NCBI RefSeq assembly: GCF_026167665.1
Contig: NZ_CP098740.1
Coordinates: 4,464,001 to 4,528,000, forward strand
Reading direction: 5' to 3'
Length of the DNA: 64,000 nt
Source of the DNA: Streptomyces drozdowiczii
GTDB taxonomy: Bacteria > Actinomycetota > Actinomycetes > Streptomycetales > Streptomycetaceae
Shown here: positions 42,909 to 51,134 of the stretch, piece after piece
Layout: each line of letters begins with the position of its first letter
Position numbering within the stretch: the first letter of the stretch is position 1
The notes under the pieces: generated by a model
What the model saw: the letters and a program-made list of their open reading frames with translations, nothing else
Told to the model about the DNA's origin: nothing
The model's database searches: none
Position numbers and translations under genes: made by a program

Positions 42909-43811
42909 TCAGCCCTTGCACAGATCGGCCGTCTTCAGCGTGGCCGGCGGCAGCTCGGTCGCCCCGAAGCCGTAGTCGCGCAGCAGCTCCACATAGCGGG
43001 ACTTGTCGGCGACGATCTTCTTCAGCTCGCGGTTGAACGCGTCGCGCAGCTCCTCGTTGCCCTTGCGGAAGACCGCGCCGCCGGGGCTGTACTGCTTGGC
43101 GCCGTCCAGCTCGGGCAGGAACGCCTCGGTGACCTCGGTGCCCTCGTTGGTCTTGGCGAGCCAGCGCAGCGAGATCCCGGTCAGCAGGAAGGCGTCGATC
43201 CGGCCGCCCTTGACCGCGTCCGCGCCGTCCTGCGGCTTCTGGAGCGTCTTGATCCTGCCCTCGGGGATGCCGGCGCCCTTGGCGTACGAGCCCTCCACCG
43301 CACCCGCCATCACTCCGATGGTGATCCCGGCCTCCTTCGCGGACGCCAGGTCGGTGACCTTCTTCGGGTTGCCCTTCTTCACCATCATCGCGGTCGGCGA
43401 GATGAACTCCGGCTCGGAGAAGAGGGCGTTGGCGCAGCGCTCCGGGGTGATGGCCATACCGGCGCTGACCACGTCGTACTTGCCGGCCTGGAGGCCGGGG
43501 ATCAGGCTGTCCCACTCGGAGAGGGTGGGCTTCAGCTCGTCCACGCCCAGCGCCTTGAAGATCTCGCGGTGCAACGTGGGTGCCTCGCCCTTGAGTTCCT
43601 TGCCCTCCATGTAGCCGTACGGCGCCTCATCCGCGTAGGCGACCCGTACGAAACCCTGCTTGCGGAGCTTTTCCAGCGCGCCTTCGCCGTCGGCGGAGCC
43701 CTCACCGGTCTTGCTGCACGCGGCGAGGAGGCCGGGGACGACGAGCAGACCGCCCACCGCTGCCGATCGGTTGAGAAATCCCCGGCGGGACAGGTTCGGG
43801 AAGTCAGCCAT
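42909..43811 (-). CDS. ehuB: ectoine/hydroxyectoine-type solute-binding lipoprotein (EhuB-like)
   Basis: ATG 43811 has AGGAG at 10 bases. The 300-residue precursor carries a twin-arginine motif (LSRRGFLNRSAAVGG) and a lipobox (GLLAACS), so it is probably a Tat-exported lipoprotein. The mature part is an SBP family 3 protein: GFVRVAYADEAPYGYMEGKE, LIPGLQAGKYDVVSAGMAIT and PERCANALFSEPEFISPTAM. Sequence style and gene order fit EhuB, the ectoine/hydroxyectoine receptor. A divergent EutA-like gene supports ectoine uptake and use as nutrient or osmolyte; this is inference. Confidence 0.82.
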   Translation of the reverse strand: MADFPNLSRRGFLNRSAAVGGLLVVPGLLAACSKTGEGSADGEGALEKLRKQGFVRVAYADEAPYGYMEGKELKGEAPTLHREIFKALGVDELKPTLSEWDSLIPGLQAGKYDVVSAGMAITPERCANALFSEPEFISPTAMMVKKGNPKKVTDLASAKEAGITIGVMAGAVEGSYAKGAGIPEGRIKTLQKPQDGADAVKGGRIDAFLLTGISLRWLAKTNEGTEVTEAFLPELDGAKQYSPGGAVFRKGNEELRDAFNRELKKIVADKSRYVELLRDYGFGATELPPATLKTADLCKG

Positions 43812-44157
43812 GGTTCGCAATCTCCTGAAGCAGTCGAACAGTCCGGACAGGCTTGGCGCCTGCCCGATCCGGGGTTTCTATTCAGGAAGAAGGCGCATGT
43901 AATCGAACGGTGGCCGGAGGGTGACCTTCCCGTGTCCGCGGGCAGGCGGGATGGCGGAGATTGCGCGGGATGTCCCGGACCCCGGCTCCGTACCGCGACG
44001 GGTGCCCGTCCGGCCGCCGTTCATGCGCGCCTCCGCCGCCCGGGGCGATAACCGGGGCGGATGGCGGAATACTGGAACAGGAGCGGGGAAACCGGTCAGT
44101 GCCGCCGGTGTTCCGCGCGGCACGGACGCGCACAGCAGGCGCAGAGAAAGGGTGGAC

Positions 44158-44940
44158 ATGACGACCGTCGGATTCCTCTACCCGGGCCACTTCGCCGAGG
44201 ACGACTACCCGCGGATGGAGATCCTTCTCGACAGCACCATCAGACTCGTCGTCCATCACACCGAGAGCCCGGACGCCACCTACCGCGAGGAGCCCCTGAG
44301 CGCCCTGGGCACCCCCGGCCGGCTCGCCGCGGGCATCGAGGAGCTGCAACGCTCCGGGGTCCAGTCCATCGTCTGGGCCTGCGACGGCGGCAGCTTCCTG
44401 TACGGGTGGCAGGGCGCCCACGACCAGGCCGCGGCCCTCGCCCGGGCGGCGGGCGTGCCCGCGTCCAGCACCTCGATCGGCTTCGTGCACGCGGTGCGGA
44501 AGCTGGGCGCCGAGCGCGTGGCCGTCGCCGCGACCTACCCGGAAGCGGTCGCCGAACGGTTCTCCGCGTTCCTCCGGGAGACCGGCGTGGAGGTGACCGG
44601 CACCCACGCGGCGGGCGTCACCGAGGCCGCCGAGGCCGCCGCCTGGAGCGCGGAGCAGGTGCTCGACCTGGCCAGGGCCGCCGACCGCCCCGAGGCCGAG
44701 GCGGTCCTGATCCCCGACACGGCCCTGCACACCGTCTCCCACCTCCCCGAGCTGGAGGAGGCGCTCGGCAAGCCCGTCCTCACCGCGAACCAGGTGGCGG
44801 CCCGTGAGGCCCTGCGCCTGGCCGACCGCCCGGCCTGGGCCCCGAGGCTCGGCGCGCTCTTCGCCCACCGCGAGCAGCCGCCGGCCCCGGTGAGCCGGGG
44901 GAGCGGACGGGCTTACGCGCACAGCAAGAAGAGTCAGTAG
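44158..44940 (+). CDS. EutA-like / maleate isomerase family (Asp/Glu racemase superfamily) protein
   Basis: The 260-residue protein starts at ATG 44158 (AAAGGGTGG upstream). It has the racemase-like double domain with one clear catalytic Cys (VQSIVWACDGGSFLYGWQGA). The position of the second Cys in maleate isomerases is occupied by Asp in AVLIPDTALHTVSHLPELEE, the form seen in ectoine-utilisation EutA-type proteins. GVPASSTSIGFVHAVRKLGA is also family-typical. Divergent placement from ehuB supports a role in ectoine catabolism. True maleate isomerase or arylmalonate decarboxylase activity is less likely because of the missing Cys. Confidence 0.75.
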   Translation: MTTVGFLYPGHFAEDDYPRMEILLDSTIRLVVHHTESPDATYREEPLSALGTPGRLAAGIEELQRSGVQSIVWACDGGSFLYGWQGAHDQAAALARAAGVPASSTSIGFVHAVRKLGAERVAVAATYPEAVAERFSAFLRETGVEVTGTHAAGVTEAAEAAAWSAEQVLDLARAADRPEAEAVLIPDTALHTVSHLPELEEALGKPVLTANQVAAREALRLADRPAWAPRLGALFAHREQPPAPVSRGSGRAYAHSKKSQ

Positions 44941-45054
44941 CAGCGGTGGAAGGGGCGGGTCCGGAACAAACCGAGCCGGAATAAACGGAGCCCTCCTCCT
45001 GTTCGTGCTCTCCGGACAGACGAGCACCGACGCGCACCACCGGAGAGGCCAGAC

Positions 45055-46236
45055 GTGGACGAGATTCGAGGCGACGAGATCCAGGGCGAGGCGACCCGGG
45101 ACGGCGACGTCCAGGGCGACGAGATCCGGGGCACGGCCCGGGGCACCGCCCCCGTGCCGCTGTCCGTGCTGGACCTGGTCACCGTCGGCCAGGGCCGCAC
45201 GGCGAGCCAGGCCCTGCGCACCGGCGTGGAGATCGCCCGGCTCGCGGAGCGCCGGGGCTTCCACCGCTACTGGGTCGCCGAGCACCACTCGATGCCCGGC
45301 GTCGCCTCCTCGTCCCCGGCCGTGATCCTGGCCCACACCGCCGCCCGCACCGAGCGCATCCGGCTCGGTTCGGGCGGCGTCATGCTGCCCAACCACGCCC
45401 CGCTGGTCATCGCCGAGCAGTTCGGCACCCTGGAGGCGATGGCCCCCGGCCGCGTCGACCTGGGCCTCGGCCGCGCGCCCGGCACGGACGGTGCCACGGC
45501 GGCGGCGCTCCGGCGCACGGACCGGCTCAACGAGGGCGCAGTGGGGTCTCCCCTGGTCGAGCGAAGCCGAGACCTTGGGGATGACTTCCCGCAGCAGCTC
45601 ATGGAGCTGACCCGGTTCCTGGACGACGACTTCCCCGACGGGCACCCCTACGCCCGCATCCACGCGGTCCCCGGACCCGTCCAGGCCACCGCCGAAGGCG
45701 GCGTCCAGTCCCCGGCGCGCCCGCCGATCTGGCTGCTCGGCTCCTCCGGCTTCAGCGCCCGGCTCGCCGGGGTGCTCGGGCTGCCGTTCGCCTTCGCGCA
45801 CCACTTCTCGGCGCAGAACACCGTGCCGGCGCTGGAGCTGTACCGGGACTCCTTCAAGCCGTCCACGGTGCTGGACGCCCCGTACGCCCTGATCGGCGTC
45901 GCCGCGCTGGCCGCCGACGACGAGCGCGAGGCCCGGCGCCAGGTGCTGACCGGCGCGCTCTCGATGCTCCGGCTGCGGTCCGGGCGGCCCGGTCTCGTAC
46001 CGACGCCCGAGGAGGCGGAGGCGTACGCCTTCTCCCCGATGGAGCGCGAGTTCGTGGACAACTGGCTGGTCAACATCGTGCACGGCACCGCCGACGAGGT
46101 CCGCTCCGGCCTGGACGACCTGGCCAAGCGCACCGGCGCCGACGAGCTGATGATCACCGCCAACGCCCACAGCGGCGAGGCCCGGCTGCACAGCTACGGC
46201 CTGATCGCCGACGCGTACGGCATGCCCGAGCTGTAG
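45055..46236 (+). CDS. LLM-class flavin-dependent oxidoreductase with an in-frame repeat insertion
   Basis: The 393-residue protein is a luciferase-like monooxygenase: [20 protein letters not shown], the active-site stretch [20 protein letters not shown], then [20 protein letters not shown] and [23 protein letters not shown] 45055 precedes ~30 residues with a repetitive GDEI(Q/R)G element not typical of the family, so the true start may be further in. About residues 163-177 ([15 protein letters not shown]) are encoded by a palindromic sequence resembling a Streptomyces repeat; removing it joins RLNE to [10 protein letters not shown] as in relatives. FMN or F420 use and substrate are unknown. 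Confidence 0.85.
   Translation: MDEIRGDEIQGEATRDGDVQGDEIRGTARGTAPVPLSVLDLVTVGQGRTASQALRTGVEIARLAERRGFHRYWVAEHHSMPGVASSSPAVILAHTAARTERIRLGSGGVMLPNHAPLVIAEQFGTLEAMAPGRVDLGLGRAPGTDGATAAALRRTDRLNEGAVGSPLVERSRDLGDDFPQQLMELTRFLDDDFPDGHPYARIHAVPGPVQATAEGGVQSPARPPIWLLGSSGFSARLAGVLGLPFAFAHHFSAQNTVPALELYRDSFKPSTVLDAPYALIGVAALAADDEREARRQVLTGALSMLRLRSGRPGLVPTPEEAEAYAFSPMEREFVDNWLVNIVHGTADEVRSGLDDLAKRTGADELMITANAHSGEARLHSYGLIADAYGMPEL
45541..45585. repeat. palindromic dispersed-repeat-like insertion inside the LLM gene
   Basis: The 45-bp segment contains GGTCTC and GAGACC in inverse orientation around TCGAGCGAAGCCGA, a sequence I recognise as similar to short repeats between Streptomyces genes. Its length is a multiple of three and keeps the reading frame. 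Identity as a dispersed repeat is from memory and needs a genome search. Confidence 0.55.
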
Positions 46237-46239
46237 GGA

Positions 46240-48084
46240 TCACGCCCCCGGGCGCGTCCCGATCAGTTCGGCGATGCGCTCCGGGGCCACCGCGCGCGAG
46301 TAGAGCCAGCCCTGTCCGGTGTCGCAGCCGATCCGGCGCAGCCGCTCCGCCTGGCCCGCCGTCTCCACGCACTCCGCGGTGACGGTGAGGCCCAGCCGGT
46401 GGGCCAGCTCGACCATGGCCTCGACGATCGTCTCGTCGGCGGGGCTGGGGTGTGTGCCGTCCTCGTAACGGAAACCGCGCACGAACGCGCCGTCCAGCTT
46501 GAGCACGGAGACCGGGAGGCGGCTCAGGTAGGCGAGGTTCGAGTAGCCGGTGCCGAAGTCGTCGATGGCGATGCGCACGCCCATGTCGCTGAGCGCCTGG
46601 AGGGCCCGCAGCGGGCGGCCCGCCGAGCCCATCACCGCCGACTCGGTCAGCTCCAGCTGGAGCAGCGCCGGGTCGAGCCCGGTCTCCGCCAGGATCTCCG
46701 CGACGTCGGTGACCAGGTCGGAGTCCCAGACCTGGCGCACCGCGACATTGACGCTGATGAACAGCGGCGGCCGCTCCGGGTGGTCCAGTTGCCAGCGCCT
46801 GGCCTGGCGGCAGGCGGAGCGCAGCACCCAGCGGCCGAGCTGCACGATCGAGCCGTCCTCCTCGGCGATCGCGACGAACCGATTCGGCGAGAGCATGCCG
46901 AACTGCGGGTGGTTCCAGCGCACCAGCGCCTCGACCCCGCGCACCACCCCGTCCGCCAGGCCGACCAGCGGCTGGTACTCGATGGTGAACTCACCGCGCT
47001 CCACGGCCGGGCGGAGCGTGGAGGACAGCGCCTGCCGGGTCATCCGGTGGGCGTTGCGCTCCGGGTCGAACAGGGTCCAGCGGGCCTTGCCGTCCGCCTT
47101 CGCCCAGTACAGCGTGGTGTCGGCGGCCTGCATGAGCCCGGTGGCCGTCGTGCCCGCGACGGGCCGCTCCACCACCCCGATCGACGCCGACACCGAGAGC
47201 CGCTGCCCGCCCAGGTCGAACGGCTGCTGGAGGGCGCCGAGCACCGAGCGCGCGAGGCCGGTCAGCTGCTCGGTGCCGGTGGACTCCTCGACCAGGACCG
47301 CGAACTCGTCGCCGCCGAGCCGGGCCACCAGCGGGGCGCCGGACGGATACGCCCCCTCCTGCTCCGCGCAGTCCGTGAGCCGGGCGGCGACGGCCGCGAG
47401 GAGCCGGTCGCCGATGCGGTGCCCCAGGGTGTCGTTGACCGCCTTGAAGCCGTCCAGGTCCAGATAGCAGAGCCCGACGCGGGAGCCGGCGCCGTCCTCG
47501 TGGGGCGGGGTGCGGAGGGCCGCCGACAGCCGCTCGAAGAACAGGGCCCGGTTGGGCAGCCGGGTCACCGGGTCGTGCATCTGGAGGTGGCGCAACCGCT
47601 TCTGGAGTTCGCGCCGGTCGCTGACGTCCGCGACGGAGAACAGCACCTGCCCCGGCGCCTCGTCGCGGGGCACCGGCCGGGTGTCGGCCAGCGGTACGAC
47701 GGTGATCTCGGCCCACAGCGAGCGGCCGTCGGGGTGCTTGAGGCGGCGGGTGCAGCGGAAGCGGGAGCGTCGGCCGCGCAGCACCTCGCGGTACGCGTGC
47801 CAGGCGCGGGCGTCCGCCGCGAGGTCGACCAGGTCGGCCGCCGACTGCGCGGTGAGCGCCGCGGCCCCGGTGCCCGCGAGCGCGCCGAGCGCCTCGTTGG
47901 CGGTGACGATCAGGCCCTCGTGGTCGACCACGGCCATCGGGAGGGTCGCGGCGCGGAACGCGGCCCGGTAGTCGTGCGCCTCGGCGGTGGACGCGCCGGG
48001 CGGCCACATTCGGTGACTCTGCGTGATGCCGGGTCGCTGTGCGGAGGGCGCCTCGGGCCCCGGCCCTTCGGAGGTTGCGCTCAC
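46240..48084 (-). CDS. PAS-GGDEF-EAL cyclic-di-GMP signalling protein
   Basis: The 614-residue protein has an N-terminal PAS domain (AFRAATLPMAVVDHEGLIVT). A GGDEF domain has the intact catalytic motif VARLGGDEFAVLVEE and the substrate motif LDLDGFKAVNDTLGHRIGDR. The EAL domain has VRGVEALVRWNHP, FGTGYSNLAYLSR and AECVETAGQAERL. Both active sites look intact, so it could make and degrade c-di-GMP, the signal that controls development through BldD. No transmembrane helix is evident; the PAS domain may sense a cytoplasmic cue. Confidence 0.92.
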   Translation of the reverse strand: MSATSEGPGPEAPSAQRPGITQSHRMWPPGASTAEAHDYRAAFRAATLPMAVVDHEGLIVTANEALGALAGTGAAALTAQSAADLVDLAADARAWHAYREVLRGRRSRFRCTRRLKHPDGRSLWAEITVVPLADTRPVPRDEAPGQVLFSVADVSDRRELQKRLRHLQMHDPVTRLPNRALFFERLSAALRTPPHEDGAGSRVGLCYLDLDGFKAVNDTLGHRIGDRLLAAVAARLTDCAEQEGAYPSGAPLVARLGGDEFAVLVEESTGTEQLTGLARSVLGALQQPFDLGGQRLSVSASIGVVERPVAGTTATGLMQAADTTLYWAKADGKARWTLFDPERNAHRMTRQALSSTLRPAVERGEFTIEYQPLVGLADGVVRGVEALVRWNHPQFGMLSPNRFVAIAEEDGSIVQLGRWVLRSACRQARRWQLDHPERPPLFISVNVAVRQVWDSDLVTDVAEILAETGLDPALLQLELTESAVMGSAGRPLRALQALSDMGVRIAIDDFGTGYSNLAYLSRLPVSVLKLDGAFVRGFRYEDGTHPSPADETIVEAMVELAHRLGLTVTAECVETAGQAERLRRIGCDTGQGWLYSRAVAPERIAELIGTRPGA

Positions 48085-48474
48085 CGTTCGCTCCGCCCTG
48101 CAGTTCTGTCCCGGCCATCTCCGGCCGGACTGCCCGCCGCGCGGAGTGCCGTCGTCAGAGGCGGAATCCGCGCAGGAAAGCGAGGTGAAGCATAGAGGGC
48201 GCGCCCGGGGCCGATCCAGCGCCCCGGCCCTCGGAGGCTCCGCTCACGACTCGCACGGCCCATGCGGACGCGGATCCGGTTTGTCCCCGACTGATTGTTT
48301 CTGCGCACCTCTGTTCTCTCGCGTTACGCGGGTGATCGATTGTGACTGTCCGTGAAGGAAACGAGCGCGGGGGCGTCCGACACGACTGGGGGAGTCCAAC
48401 GTGACGAAACGGCTGTAACGCCACAAGGTGGACGGGAGGGTTCCAGGTGTCCGCTCCCCGTACCGGAGGTAGAT
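48085..48474. other. 390-bp divergent intergenic region
   Basis: It lies between the c-di-GMP gene and the M6 protease gene. I see no supported gene or strong palindrome. The stretch 48310-48360 is A/T-richer than its surroundings and probably carries promoter elements for the protease gene. Confidence 0.4.
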
Positions 48475-49716
48475 GTGCCGCGTCAGCCCGGGCCCCCAGG
48501 GGTGGAGAGGCCGAGTCCGCGCGGGCTGGCCGCCGGGCTGGTCTCGCTGCTGGCGCTCGTCGCCACCTCCCTCGTCGCCGGGCCCGCTGCCGCCGCCACC
48601 GGGGACGCCACCCCGTGCGCGCTGCCCCGCACCCCCGCGCACCACTCCCTCGGCGTCGACCGCTGGAACGGGGCCTACCCGCGCCCCGACCACCCCCTGG
48701 ACGCGGTGATGGTCTTCCTCTCGTTCCCGGACGCCCGGCCGGCCACCACCCCCGCCGAACTCACCGCCGACTACTTCCCGGCCACCACGCGGTTCTTCCA
48801 GCGGGCCTCGTACGGGAAGTTCACGCTGCGCCCGCACCCGCAGCGGGAGTGGATCCGGATGCCCAGACCCTCGACCTGGTACGGCATACAGCGCGACTGG
48901 GCCAGCGACCGGCGCAGCGCCTATCTGCGCGACGCGATCCGGGTGGCCGACAAGCGCGTCGACTTCTCGCGCTACGACATCGTCTACCTCGTCGCGGACC
49001 CGGACGCCCCCGGCGTCGACTCGGACGCCACCAAGGTCGTCAACTTCGACCGGCCGCTGCACGCCGACGGTACGGACATCAGGCGCGTCGTCACCGTCTT
49101 CGAGCAGCACCCGCCGGACCACAACGTGCTCGCCCACGAGACCGGCCACGTCTTCGACCTGCCCGACCTCTACCACCGGCCCACCGACGGCAAGGGCGAC
49201 TGGGACACCTACGTCGGCGACTGGGACGTCATGGGCAGCCAGTTCGGCCTGGCGCCGGACCTGTTCGGCTGGCACAAGTGGAAGCTGGGCTGGCTGGACG
49301 ACCGGCAGGTGGTCTGCGTCCAGAGCGACCGGGTGGTGACCCTCGAACCGATGGCCGAGGTGCCCGTGCGCGGCGCCTCGCTCGGCACCCGGCTCGCCGT
49401 GATCAGGACCGGCGAGGGCAGCGCGGTGGCCGTCGAGGCGCGCGGCTCCACCGGCAACGACCTCTCGACCTGCGCCGAGGGCGTCCTGCTCTACCGGGTG
49501 CGCAACGAGACCCCGTCCGGCGGTGGCCCGGTCGAGGTGCTCGACACGCATCCGGACAGCGACGCCTGCTGGGAGCGCTCGGTCTACCCGCCGCTCGCGG
49601 ACGCGCCGCTGCGCGTCGGTGAGACGTACTCCGTGCCCGGAGCGCACGCCACGATCGAGGTCGCGGACCGGACGCCCTCGGGGGCGTACACGGTCCGGAT
49701 CACCACGGGCACCTGA
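48475..49716 (+). CDS. secreted M6-family (immune inhibitor A-like) metalloprotease
   Basis: GTG 48475 has GGAGG five bases upstream; an open frame extends to 48352 without a ribosome binding site. The 413-residue preprotein has a signal peptide (GLAAGLVSLLALVATSLVAG, cleavage near AAA-ATG). The zinc site is VLAHETGHVFDLPDLYH (HExxH with a third ligand downstream), then DWDVMGSQFGLAPDLFGWHK, the Met-turn-like region of M6 peptidases. C-terminal Cys residues (LSTCAEGVLL, SDACWERSV) may form a disulfide. It is likely an extracellular protease. Confidence 0.9.
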   Translation: MPRQPGPPGVERPSPRGLAAGLVSLLALVATSLVAGPAAAATGDATPCALPRTPAHHSLGVDRWNGAYPRPDHPLDAVMVFLSFPDARPATTPAELTADYFPATTRFFQRASYGKFTLRPHPQREWIRMPRPSTWYGIQRDWASDRRSAYLRDAIRVADKRVDFSRYDIVYLVADPDAPGVDSDATKVVNFDRPLHADGTDIRRVVTVFEQHPPDHNVLAHETGHVFDLPDLYHRPTDGKGDWDTYVGDWDVMGSQFGLAPDLFGWHKWKLGWLDDRQVVCVQSDRVVTLEPMAEVPVRGASLGTRLAVIRTGEGSAVAVEARGSTGNDLSTCAEGVLLYRVRNETPSGGGPVEVLDTHPDSDACWERSVYPPLADAPLRVGETYSVPGAHATIEVADRTPSGAYTVRITTGT

Positions 49717-49748
49717 CCGGGCCTGTCGCCGGACCCTCACTGCACAAC

Positions 49749-49782
49749 GAAGAAGCCCCCCGCTTCCGCGAGGGGCTTCTTC
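49749..49782 (-). terminator. intrinsic terminator after tRNA-Lys copy 3
   Basis: GAAGAAGCCCC (49749-49759) pairs with GGGGCTTCTTC (49772-49782), with partial extension into the loop, 6 bp beyond the tRNA 3' end. It may also end the converging protease transcript. Confidence 0.85.
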
Positions 49783-49788
49783 CGTCTG

Positions 49789-49862
49789 TGCGCCGCCAGG
49801 GACTCGAACCCCGGACCCGCTGATTAAGAGTCAGCTGCTCTAACCAACTGAGCTAGCGGCGC
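49789..49862 (-). tRNA. tRNA-Lys (anticodon CUU), copy 3
   Basis: Identical over 74 bases to the copies at 33790 and 39625. Its 5' end overlaps the last 10 bases of the primase-polymerase-like gene on the same strand: the GCTAG of the tRNA supplies that gene's TAG stop. Confidence 0.97.
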
Positions 49863-50548
49863 CTGCTGACGTCGTAGACCTTAGCACCCGGATCGGTGAG
49901 AGGAAAAATCGAAATACGAGGCGTCGGGGCGGGCGCCGAGCGGGCCACCCGGACACACGCCCACAGCAGCACGTCCGGCCCCGGAAGCCACGGCGTCCGG
50001 GTGTCCGGCGCCACCAGCCAGCGGGGCCCCGCGTACTTCTCGTCGCAGGTCAGGGGCGGGACCGTCACCGCGTCCCCGGTGCCGTGACAGAGCAGCGGGG
50101 GCACCTTCGTACCGCCGCCGTTCCGGCTCTGCGGGCCGCCGCCCCACTCCTCCCAGTCCAGCAGCGACGGCAGCCGCTGGGCCGTGCCCGGGGAGGCGAA
50201 GAGCAGCATCCGGCCCCGGTGCGCGGCGACCGGGCCCGAGCCCGGACCGTCCGCCCACAGGTGCTCCAGCATCCGGCGCCCGAACAGCGTCGGTACGTTC
50301 ACCACGTCGAACGCCGTGCCGCACGGCAGGACCCCGGGCGCCGTCGGGCGCGACTCCCACTGGGCCAGGGCGCTGCGCGGGTACGCCGTCGCCCCGGCCA
50401 GCCACGCGGCACCGGCCGCCGTGACCTGGGCCGTCTGATTCCGCGCGGGCTCGCGCAGGGCCGAGAACAGGTCGGCCTCGTGGCCGGCGCGGAGGCAGGG
50501 TCCGTCGCCGTGGTGCAGGGTCGTTTCGTCGGGCAGCCATGCGGTCAT
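49853..50548 (-). CDS. primase-polymerase N-terminal-like domain protein
   Basis: The 231-residue protein (ATG 50548; GTG 50554 also possible) resembles actinobacterial proteins annotated as bifunctional DNA primase/polymerase N-terminal domain: ALAQWESRPTAPGVLPCGTA, FDVVNVPTLFGRRMLEHLWA, RMLLFASPGTAQRLPSLLDW and GGTKVPPLLCHGTGDAVTVP. Many such Streptomyces proteins lack the catalytic acidic pair and are probably regulatory or nucleotide-binding. Here FDVVN keeps only one Asp, so polymerase activity is doubtful. The stop codon lies within the tRNA-Lys gene. Confidence 0.6.
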   Translation of the reverse strand: MTAWLPDETTLHHGDGPCLRAGHEADLFSALREPARNQTAQVTAAGAAWLAGATAYPRSALAQWESRPTAPGVLPCGTAFDVVNVPTLFGRRMLEHLWADGPGSGPVAAHRGRMLLFASPGTAQRLPSLLDWEEWGGGPQSRNGGGTKVPPLLCHGTGDAVTVPPLTCDEKYAGPRWLVAPDTRTPWLPGPDVLLWACVRVARSAPAPTPRISIFPLTDPGAKVYDVSRRR

Positions 50549-50673
50549 GTGCACAGGTCTACCGGGAGTGATCAACCGGATTCCGAGAGTTGCCGGAAAT
50601 CGGGACAGGGGAACCGCACGAGGGGTATGGTTCGCGCGGGCATATGCCGGTGGTGGTACCCGGGGCCCCATGA

Positions 50674-51018
50674 CTACGGCTGCTGCGGCGCGTTCAGCAG
50701 GGTGCGGCCGAATTCGACCATCTTCTTCGCGTAGTCCTCGGTCCACTCCGCGCGCCGCGCGATGTCCGCCGTGGTGAGCCGGTCGAAACGGCGCGGGTCG
50801 GCCAGCTGGGCCGCCGCCATCGCCTGGAACTCGACCGCGCGGTCGGTCGCGGCGCGGAACGCCAGCGCCAGCTCCGTCGCCCGGCCCAGCAGCTCCTTCG
50901 GATCGTCCATCGACTCCAGGTCGAAGAAGTGCTCCGGGTCCGCGGCGGCGGCCGCCGGCTCGAAGAGCAGCGGTGCGGGGCGCAGCCGCCGCTGCTCGCC
51001 TTGTTCGGGTTGTGCCAT
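50674..51018 (-). CDS. conserved actinobacterial hypothetical protein (114 aa)
   Basis: ATG 51018 is preceded by GAGGAGG, an excellent ribosome binding site. The protein is helical and acidic (FFDLESMDDPKELLGRATEL, AFRAATDRAVEFQAMAAAQL) and ends with FDRLTTADIARRAEWTEDYA, a stretch that looks like a DNA-binding or coiled helix pair. No domain is recognised. It lies between the primase-polymerase-like gene and the DNA2-like triad on the same strand. Confidence 0.65.
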   Translation of the reverse strand: MAQPEQGEQRRLRPAPLLFEPAAAAADPEHFFDLESMDDPKELLGRATELALAFRAATDRAVEFQAMAAAQLADPRRFDRLTTADIARRAEWTEDYAKKMVEFGRTLLNAPQQP

Positions 51019-51134
51019 GTGGTCTTCCTCCTCGGGCGGCCCGGACGGCCACCCTTCATTGTCCTGTCGGCCGCAAGGGTGCATAGGTCTGCGTCGCGAG
51101 GGCGTGCGCCGGCCCGGCCGCGCCCCCGGCGCAC

